Shown here: in pieces, positions 55,986 through 64,000 of the stretch | Position numbering within the stretch: the first letter of the stretch is position 1 | Layout: every line of letters starts with the position of its first letter | Assembly: GCA_030704615.1 (NCBI GenBank) | Contig: CM060732.1 | Location: 18,662,001 to 18,726,000 of the forward strand | DNA from: Takakia lepidozioides | Lineage: Eukaryota; Streptophyta; Takakiopsida; Takakiales; Takakiaceae | Length of the DNA stretch: 64,000 nucleotides | Direction: 5' to 3' | Made by a program: the position numbers and the translations under genes | The notes under the pieces: model-generated | The model's input: the letters and a program-made list of their open reading frames with translations, nothing else | The model's database searches: none | What the model was told of the DNA's origin: nothing

Positions 55986-58129
55986 TACCATCCCACAGCC
56001 CCCTCTCCCCCTCCCTTTAGCTATTGTTAGTGATCCTAAATTTTAGTGATTACTAGTCGTAGTAGAATGTCAAAAAGTCAGCCCCCTACAACGCATGCAT
56101 ACAACCCGACAGATCTGCAGCACATCACCCCACCAGTATCCTGTCATCCCCTACAACACATACTATCCATAAACAAAAACATGGGATAGGACTGTCACCA
56201 ATGTAAAGAGTTCTAAGTAGCCACCTAGTAGCCACTATCAAAATTGGCATCTATGAAACCTAGCGATATGTACCATGAACTCTTTGAAAACAGTTGCCAT
56301 GGCACATAAAGGGATTGCCACAATAGCTACAAAATGTGCGGCACCTCTGACTCAAAGGACTTACACCAGGTGGAGGCTGGAGAGACACCAAGAATTGTTG
56401 GCCTAAGCACCCTCTAATGAAAGCCCTGTCATTCTCCGTACCTAATCCTACAACCACCCATCAAAACATATGCTTACATTGTACAATCCGGGGGAGCCTT
56501 TGGAGGAGTAGCATTGATATGCAATGAATGCATGGTGTGATTGCACACCAAGAAAAAACTAGAAAAGCTACCTTGAAAAAATTCCAAAATGGTAGCAACC
56601 CAAGCACCCACTTACCCACAACAGCAATGAAAGACCAAAATACCAAGCCAAATGAATCTTTTATTGTTATTCTTGTAGTCAACATCATGGACAATTAATC
56701 CCTAAACGATGTCGCGACCCGAATCACGTCAATCTTATGCCACGATCCAACTTTTATGGATGTCAGTGGATGGAAGTGGTTCCTGAAGTTAAAGCAAGCG
56801 GGTTAGGGAGAAGCACATGTGGGAATTTACAGCTCCCTAAACTAATAAATGCTCTGCTCCCTAGAATTTTTCAAAATGCCAGGGGTCTCGAAATCCAGCA
56901 TTGACGTGCCCTCGTGGCAGCCCAAATGAGCAATCTTGATAATAACATAGATCTACGGTTCAAAATAATTTATAAAAATACCAATTTTTTTGGACAAGGC
57001 ACTATGTAATGTTAGTGTGCACCTACTTACCAGAGGAATTAGAAAACAAATATCACCTCATGGGTGTACTTGGGAAAGAAGCCAAACCATGAAAATTTAC
57101 CCCCCAGATTTCACAAACAAAACAGGCTATCTCAGTTTTTGGAATTTCAGTCTGCTTTTTGGGGGACAGAGTTCCTTAGGTGCCATATAATCAGATTATG
57201 GAGGGCATATGCCTCAGAAAACTCAACTCAACACTTGTATTTAGTGGTTAAACCATTTTTTCCATTCAATCTTAAAGTACATTTATTAATCATATTGGGG
57301 CAGAGTATTTTGTTATAATCTCCCAAATGCAATGGTCAAATTGCCTACATTTTTGATAGGATGTGAATGTAGTAGATATGCACAGAAGTATAAGGTTAAT
57401 CCCCATGGATGATTGGGGGTAAAAAATTACACCCATGAGGGTATGCACTAATTTTTAGTGGGCCCACCAAAATGGTGCTCGTCATGGTAGTGTGCAGCGT
57501 AACGAAGTCCTAGTTAATAATTTTTTTTAAATTTATAATTGTTAATAGTTAATAGTTAAATAATTAAAAGAATTTAATAAAGGCTTTAACAAAGGAGGTG
57601 CCCTCTTCAGGTGGCACAACATAACACCACCTTTGTGACCCACTCCCCTTACTTGAATATAACCAACCAAACCTAATCTTAACCTAATTTCAGTTTTTGG
57701 CACTTTGAATGAGCGACAATGCCCTTGGATCGTCCTCATAGATGATAAAAGATTCCGTAAATCGCACCCATAATAGCTGCTTTGAATTACTTCTAAAATT
57801 CGTAGCAAATCAAGCGATGATCTGTAATTGGCATGCTAGGGATCCTTGCAAAGCTGGGATGGAGGGCTACATTTTGTCTTCTAACGTCTTCTTCATCGGA
57901 GTAACGCAGAGGATGATATAGGAGAGTGCAAAAAACAGTCGCTAAGCTGGAGAAGAACTAGTCCCGGGAAGGGAACCGGCCACGTTCTAACGGAATCTCT
58001 GCACAGTCTCCAGAGTTTTGCCAGGTTTCGCCACTAGGGCTAAACCAACCCGGGGGTTTACTGAGCTCTCGTCATTCTGTCCTTGTGTCTTCTTCCTCTT
58101 CTCTGCGTGTCTGTCTCTGGGATCTGCGC
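55986..58129. other. No recognised gene; RPN3 upstream region on the right
   Basis: Short frames without motifs. The last few hundred bases (about 57.9-58.13 kb) should contain the RPN3 promoter and leader, with TCTTCTTCCTC-type pyrimidine-rich sequence before the start codon. Confidence 0.45.
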
Positions 58130-58567
58130 ATGGCCTCGGGTGCGATGGACAAAGGCGTGGATGGAATTCGCAACGACAACCTCAATTTTCGTGAGCTCCT
58201 CAACCTTAATTTGAGTGTGAATCGAGGCAGAACTTTAGTTTAGGAAAATGGTTCTCCCAGTCTGTCTGTAATTTTAAGAGATGAATATGACGTACAAAGG
58301 TAAGTGTGGTAGCAGAGCGTTTCTGATCTTTCTCGTTGCCCTCTCCAACGCAATCTGTCCTAAAATCCCTCTCCCTTGTGACCATGTTTGAGAATAGGTT
58401 TTTAAGCAATCACCCTCCCGGGCGGCCCCCCATCTCTCTCACAGATCGGTATATATGTCTATCTTTGTTTCTGAGTTACTGTCTGATTCCACATGGGGTC
58501 CTCTCTCTCCCTTCAGCTATTGTCCATCTGAAGAATCACCTGAGCTATAATGTAGGTGAAAGTTCAG

Positions 58568-58625
<58 letters not shown>

Positions 58626-60939
58626 ATAGAGAGAGGTACTCATCATATTCTCTTGCCCTACCCTTGCCTCAGGCATGTGCGCTGCACAGAGAGCGGATGA
58701 ACCAGAACTATGACCAGAAAAGCCTGGTTTTTTGGACTTTTACTTCTGGAGGCAAATAGGTTGCTCGATGTCCTTAGAGGAGAACCAGCTGTCAAATCTA
58801 ATGCTCATCTTTGATTGGCAGATCTCAAGGGTGCAGTTGCACTCATAGAGAAGGGAGTGGTTACAAAGGAGATGCGCTTGATGGTGCGTGCAATGCGAAG
58901 CACATTGGCTGTGCGCTCAAGGCTTAAAGCAGCATCGGTGGCTGCGTTCCTGAAGCATGCCCTGCCTTCTGGTTCTGAAGCTCTGTCTCGGCTTCTCCCT
59001 CTCGTGCCTCACGCGATGAAGGTGAGGAGATCTACCCTGCAAAGAGAGGCGTGCGAGAGATGATGAAGAAGCAGGAAGCCCTTCAACATGGAAAGCAATC
59101 TGGGCCTCTGAATGCATGCTTGTATTTCCACCTGCGAATCGAGCCAAGTGAGTGAGAGTTGGAGAGAAAATTGTTGTAGCAGGGTTTTGAGAAGATGTAG
59201 GAACAGAGTAAGAGGGGCATGCAGAACATGTCTAATGGCTTGAGCTTGTTGCTGGGTGCTGTAGGAGGGTCACTTGATCTTGAACATGGACGTGGATACT
59301 GTACCGCCCACAGGACAGTCTCAGGCTTTGTATAAGCAGGCGCTCCTTCCAGAAGTGGAAATTTTCTGCTACTTGTTGGTTATCATTTTTTTAATCGATC
59401 AGAAGCAATTTGATGAGGTGTGGTTCTTACTCACTTTTGCCAACTACTGGTTGATTGAAGCCAGCTAAGTGCTTTGCAGAGAGAGAGAAGAGAAGAGCCG
59501 GGGGTCCAACCACAGAGGGCAGCCTCTCTTCTGACCATATAGGCCTGCTGCTTTAGGTTGGCCTAAGGAAAACCTAACCCTAACCAGTCGTCCCGTTCTG
59601 ATCTAGGCAAAAATTTCCCAACAAAAAACGGGATTAGGAGACCCCGCACCCAGTTTGGGTGGAACAAAAGGGAACAGGTACTACCTTTGCACGGAGCTCA
59701 CTCCAGTAGTGTGACTTACCTTGATAGAGACTGTTAGTTCGGGTTATCCAGATATCCTCTAGAAAGCCCTTAACAAAAGCATCAACTTGCAGTGTGTGAG
59801 CTGCCCAGCAATTAGACTCAACTGGGCCAGGGGCTCAGCCTAAGATTTTGAAAGATAGTGAACAGAGGTGCGGGTTCTTGATGGTCCCGAAGAGGGTCAC
59901 TCTCTGGTGAGAATATCCCGGACAATGTATCAGAAAATGGATATTGTCTTCGGGCTGCTCGCACCACGGGAAATTACAATCTCCTCTTCCTCTCTGCATC
60001 TGTTTATTGTTCAAAGGTAGGCTTCCTGCCCTGAATTTAAATTTCAGTCTCGTGCTGATGGTAGATCGGCCCTTGAGATCATCCCCAAGGGAGAGGGAGA
60101 GAGAGAGTGTGCGTGGGTGACTGTAATGTGAATGGGTTGTGTGCAGGCAAAGGCTGGTTCATCTCTTGCAATCAAGAGATTACAGCAGGTTAATCGCCGA
60201 ACGTTGGATGTTTTGGCGGCAAGGCTCTACTTTTACTACTCCTATAGCTACGAGCTTACTGATTCCCTTGCAGATATTCGTGGGTAAGATTCTCAAGCAA
60301 GGAGGCTGCTAAATGCTTTCCAATGTGATAGCTCGCTTTTCTTACACTCAATGTCTGTTATGACCCGCTCGCAAAACAAGGCCTGTATTGAGGGTATCTG
60401 ATTGGCTGGTGCAATATTAGCTTCATTCCTCTGTGTTTTGGAGATTTCTTTTGTGTAGCTGTCCTTCATGCTCTACTCGTTCTTTGCGTAGCATGCTAAA
60501 GCCAATGATACAGATTCAGGGTTTTTCGATTAGCCCAAACATTCATGATTTGGATCTCCCCCTTCTGTAGTTTTTAATCCAATGCCTATGCTGTGATGTC
60601 TGATTGTACTGTAATAGATCTCAGGCTGATACTCAAAAAGTGATGGGTATGATGATGTCACAGATGCCTCCCTGTACCTGGAACTGGCTCTCAAAGTTTT
60701 TATACAAAATTATACATTATTATTACACAGAATCACCAGATATTACAAGTTCAGAAAAATGTGTACCAGGAAGTGGCTGGGACTGCAGCACTAAAAGGGT
60801 TCTGGAGAGGGAGAGTGAAGGAGGTTATGGTTTATCCCCAAATTGAGGGTGATTGCAGTAGAAATCCTGGGCAGAGAGTTCTTCATTGAAATTTTGAGAC
60901 CTAGAATTCTTGGCTGAATGTCTGTGTGTGTGTGTGAGA

Positions 60940-60976
<37 letters not shown>

Positions 60977-63001
60977 GCCTTTCCTCGTGGTTTTCTAAAA
61001 GAAAAAGGAGAGATGGATTTCCTCCTTCTATCCTTAAAGAAAATTGGTGATGATTTAAGTGTTTTGTCACTCATCTCAGGACATTGCTAGCTTTGCATCG
61101 GACAGCAACACTGCGCCACGATGAACTGGGCCAGGTACTACAATTCTTGAAGTTGCGTGCATGCAATTTCTCTGTAACTCTGGAATTGTACTTTCAAATA
61201 GAGCTCATGTTTCTGGTGTTTCGGGAGTCTCTCCTGGTTCTATTCGGCAACAGACAGTTGCTTTTTGTGGTTGTCAGCTGCCTTCTGAGACTGAATTGGT
61301 GGTAATGGTGGAACAGGAGACTTTGCTGAACCTTCTACTTCGCAATTACTTGCATTACAATCTATATGACCAGGCCGAGAAACTGCGTTCTAAGACTCTG
61401 CGCTCTGAATCGCACTCCAACCAACAGGTAGCCAGCTTCATGGTTGCCCTTTTATTGGCTTGGTGTGTGTGTTGAGGGAGGGAGAGAATGCACTCATAAG
61501 ACGTTGTTTGCTGTAGCTTTGTGGCCATAGACCCCGTGCATAGTTTGGGCAGAACTGAGGAGGGAGAGAATGTACTCATAAGACTTTGTTTGCTGGAGCC
61601 TTGTGGCCATAGACCCCCGCGCCCAGTTTGGATGGGAACATAGGGAATAGACACTACCTTTGTGGGGGCTCACTCCAGTAGTGGGACTTACCTTGATATA
61701 AACAGTAACTCAGGCTTTGCAGATATCCTCTAGAAAGCCCTTCACACAAGCATCAATCTGCTGTGTGTGAGCAGCCTAAATCTCAGACCCCAACAGGACC
61801 AGGGCTTTAAGCTCAGCCTCGAGATTTTGAAAGTTGGTGAACAGAGGTACAGGAACCATGTTCTTGATGTTCCTGAAGAGGGTCACTCTCTTGGTGCGAT
61901 TACCCAGGACACTGTATCTGAAAATGATTTTTTTCTTCAGGTTGCCCGCCCATCGGGAGAGAATGTACTCATAAGACGTTGTTTGCCGTAGCCTTTGTGG
62001 CCCATTCACCCCGTGCCGAATTTGAGCGGAACACAAAGGAACATAAACTACCTTTGTCAGGGGCTGATGCCAGTAGTATGACTTACCTTAAAACAAATAA
62101 CTGATCTGCAATTTCCAGATATCCTCTAGAAATCCCTTTACACAAACATCAATCTGCTATGTGTGATTTGCCCAATAATAGACCCCAAAAGGGCCTGGGC
62201 TTTTGGATCAGCCTTGAGATTTTCAAAGCACATCAGGAGAGAGAGAGAATGTACTCATAAGATGTTGAGGAGAGATTGTACTCATAAGACGTTGTTTGCC
62301 GTAGCCTTGTGGCCATTGACCCCGCGCCCAGTTTGAGCGGGATGTTGAGGAGAGAGAGAGAGAGAGAGAGCACTGAGTTGTTGACTTATGCGGCTGTGCC
62401 ACTTTCATTGGTACAATGGGCGGATCTGTAACATTCAGCAGAGAGAGAGGGGGAGAGTGCTGAGTTGGGTGATGTGACATATGCAGCTGTGTCGCTATCA
62501 TTACTATGAGGGAAGGATCCGTACCATTCAACTGGAGTACACAGATGCTAAGGAGTGTTTGCTGCAAGCTACTCGCAAGGCCCCAATCAGCGCCCGTGGT
62601 TTTCGTATCCAATGTACCAAGTGGGCAGCCATTGTCCGACTTCTGTTAGGCGAGATCCCTGAGCGCACTACTTTCATGCAACCAGGCATGCGCAAGGCTC
62701 TTTGGCCCTACTTTGAGCTCACCAATGTATGCACCTCAAGACTTATGAGAGAGAGAGAGAATGTACTCGTAAGACGTAGTTTGCCGTAGCCTTGTGGCCA
62801 TGACCCCGCGCCCAGTTTGAGTGGAACAGAGAGAGACAGAGAGACTCAGGAGTTGATGTTGCTGGGGCCACTACTGGAAGGCCTTGTGGCGATTGACCCC
62901 GCGCCCAGTTTGAGCGGAACAGAGAGAGAGAGAGAATGTACTCATAAGACGTTGTTTGCCGTAGCCTTGTGGCCATTGACCCTGCGCCCAGTTTGAGCAG
63001 A

Positions 63002-63038
<37 letters not shown>

Positions 63039-63710
63039 CAGGAGTTGATGTTGCTGGGGCCTTACTGCAAGGCTCGTTCCAGTAGTTGAACCTACCTCTA
63101 AAGTGATGTTTTGTCTTGGCAGATGTCTTCATCCTCCATGTGTTTAGTCTCACACATATTTGCAGATTTGTTGGGACCTGGGTTTTAGTCTTGTGGTGAA
63201 TGGCTTTGGATGTTTATCCCTAAGGAGCGGGACAGTCTACGTGAAATTGAACTCTCGGGTGGGAAAAGGATGCCTTCTATTAGACACAGGGCTTTCGTAC
63301 CTTTGTTCCCCCCCCCACCTGATGCCCCTCTTTTCCCTCATCTACCATTAAGTTTCAAGCTGAGTCAAGGGTCTCCTCTATGGCAGGCTGTGCGGATCGG
63401 TGACCTGGAGCTCTTTCGGTCTGTTGCCGATAAGAATGCGAGCGTATTCTATGCTGACAAAACGCACAATTTGATTGTACGCTTACGGCACAATGTCATC
63501 AGAACAGGCCTTCGTAATATCAGCATATCCTATTCCCGCATCTCACTTGCCGATGTGGCAGCAAAATTGCACCTGGATTCAGCCACAGCCATTGATGATG
63601 CAGAGAGCATTGTTACGAAAGCAATTCGTGATGGGGGCATTGATGCAACTGTGGATCATGAGAAGGGCTGGATGCAATCCAAAGAGACTGGAGACATCTA
63701 TTCTACACAG
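58130..63710 (+). CDS. RPN3: 26S proteasome regulatory subunit RPN3 (PSMD3), 3' part outside window
   Basis: Lid subunit of the 19S regulatory particle. Eight exons: 58130-58190, 58822-59021, 59265-59417, 60147-60283, 61080-61134, 61317-61427, 62487-62726, 63387-63710, together 427 codons of the roughly 500-530 usual. Diagnostic text: [99 protein letters not shown], and the PCI-domain block [20 protein letters not shown] followed by [14 protein letters not shown]. Introns are GT-AG and all joins keep frame. The ATG at 58130 with donor TTTC/GTGAGC is the least certain exon. The last visible exon ends CAG/GTAAAA and the C-terminal 90-100 residues lie beyond 64000. Introns 3, 6 and 7 contain antisense LINE family A ends. 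Confidence 0.96.
58571..58623. repeat. (GA)n microsatellite in RPN3 intron 1
   Basis: About 26 GA units. LINE family A tails in this window are TC-type on the element strand, so this may mark a lost or tail-only insertion, or be an unrelated microsatellite. Confidence 0.95.
59640..60087 (-). mobile_element. LINE family A 3' fragment in RPN3 intron 3
   Basis: Minus-strand copy covering C-terminal coding (zinc-binding region near 59980) and the 3' UTR with the GATATCCTCTAGAAAGCCCTT block shared with other copies. The outermost terminal bases (TGAGTACA) are not seen. Confidence 0.85.
60935..60976. repeat. (TG)n(GA)n microsatellite in RPN3 intron 4
   Basis: GTGTGTGTGTG followed by about 20 GA units with one CA interruption. 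Confidence 0.9.
61491..61558 (-). mobile_element. LINE family A terminus, pile copy 1
   Basis: Minus-strand terminal fragment preceded on the plus strand by GGGAGGGAGAGAATG, i.e. a TC-type tail when read in element sense. RPN3 intron 6. Confidence 0.85.
61572..61954 (-). mobile_element. LINE family A 3' fragment, pile copy 2
   Basis: Runs from the terminus through the 3' UTR into the C-terminal coding region ([20 protein letters not shown]-like text on the minus strand). Only 13 bp, again GAGGAGGGAGAG-type, separate it from copy 1. Confidence 0.85.
61965..62229 (-). mobile_element. LINE family A 3' fragment, pile copy 3
   Basis: Starts with TACTCATAAGACG right after GGGAGAGAATG and ends near TTTCAAAGC, where another GAGAGAGAG tract begins. 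A stub of a further copy (ACTCATAAGATG) is at 62251-62262. Confidence 0.85.
62279..62342 (-). mobile_element. LINE family A terminus, pile copy 4
   Basis: A 64-bp terminal fragment, followed on the plus strand by GATGTTGAG and a GA tract (62350-62370). Confidence 0.85.
62764..62827 (-). mobile_element. LINE family A terminus, pile copy 5
   Basis: Terminal fragment directly after a GAGAGAGAGAATG tract in RPN3 intron 7, starting about 38 bp after exon 7. Confidence 0.85.
62881..62920 (-). mobile_element. LINE family A terminus, pile copy 6
   Basis: Partial terminus lacking the outermost TACTCATAAGAC, bounded by a GA tract on its right. Confidence 0.8.
62939..63004 (-). mobile_element. LINE family A terminus, pile copy 7
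   Basis: Complete 66-bp terminus between two GA tracts (62921-62936 and 63006-63036). The downstream ACTCAGGAGTTGATGTTGCTG is duplicated from 62844-62865, so part of the pile arose by local duplication. Confidence 0.85.
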
Positions 63711-64000
63711 GTAAAAAAGAGAAGGGGTGACAGCATGAGAGGATGAAATAAATCATTATGCAGTAGCCTTGTGGCATAGATCTTGCATCAACATTTGAGG
63801 GAAAGTAGGTAGGGGGGAAAAGCAGGAGAGTCAAATGGGGTGACCACCATCATGCAAGGACTATATCATTACCATGACCAGCCTTCAGAAATGAAATTGT
63901 TCCTTGCCTTCTAAGCTTTTCCAGCATGCTTTGATGGTGTAGGAGTTGGACCCAATGAGTGTCAGTGTTTTCAGCATAGTGAGGAAATTGTGTGTGGTCC
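63711..64000. other. RPN3 intron 8 (incomplete)
   Basis: Starts with the donor GTAAAA after exon 8. No further coding text for RPN3 is seen before the window ends. Confidence 0.7.

Overview
The window looks like nuclear DNA of a repeat-rich streptophyte, most likely a charophyte alga with a large genome (Chara-like). This is inferred from three intron-bearing or plant-type housekeeping genes, plant-type retroelements, and a Ty3/gypsy element carrying a DNA methyltransferase, a combination reported from charophytes. No bacterial, organellar or viral features were seen.

Layout. 1-2.7 kb: tandem repeats and minisatellite. 2.76-9.33 kb: a decayed Ty3/gypsy retrotransposon. Its reading frames run gag, aspartic protease, cytosine-5 DNA methyltransferase (DNMT), reverse transcriptase, RNase H and a PHD-finger-like segment. 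No integrase is visible. A polypurine tract and two tandem LTR-like copies follow. 9.4-17.1 kb: parts of LINE-type elements (a zinc-knuckle ORF1 on the minus strand, an RT-bearing ORF2 on the plus strand), a long foldback sequence and a hairpin satellite. 18.2-39.0 kb: a complete minus-strand PAN2 gene (catalytic subunit of the PAN2-PAN3 deadenylase). I resolved it into 29 exons encoding about 1,211 residues; its introns are filled with two families of 5'-truncated LINEs. 39.5-43 kb: a MITE with 3-bp TAA duplication, a roughly 120-bp satellite in two opposite orientations, minisatellite and TATACCC-rich modules. 43.7-47.6 kb: an intronless SF3B1 gene. 47.6-58 kb: no recognisable gene, but a GC-rich cruciform sequence and a 117-bp satellite with a built-in hairpin. 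58.1-64.0 kb: the 26S proteasome gene RPN3 (PSMD3), plus strand, 8 exons seen and the 3' end beyond the window; a pile of same-orientation LINE 3' ends sits in its introns.

Function. The three host genes serve mRNA poly(A) trimming (PAN2), branch-site recognition in splicing (SF3B1) and protein degradation (RPN3); nothing suggests they form a functional cluster. The most unusual object is the retrotransposon, which combines a DNA methylation writer (DNMT) with a remnant of a likely chromatin reader (PHD) in one polyprotein. All eleven in-frame stops noted in its coding region are TAG or TGA, as expected from C-to-T decay at CAG and CGA codons.
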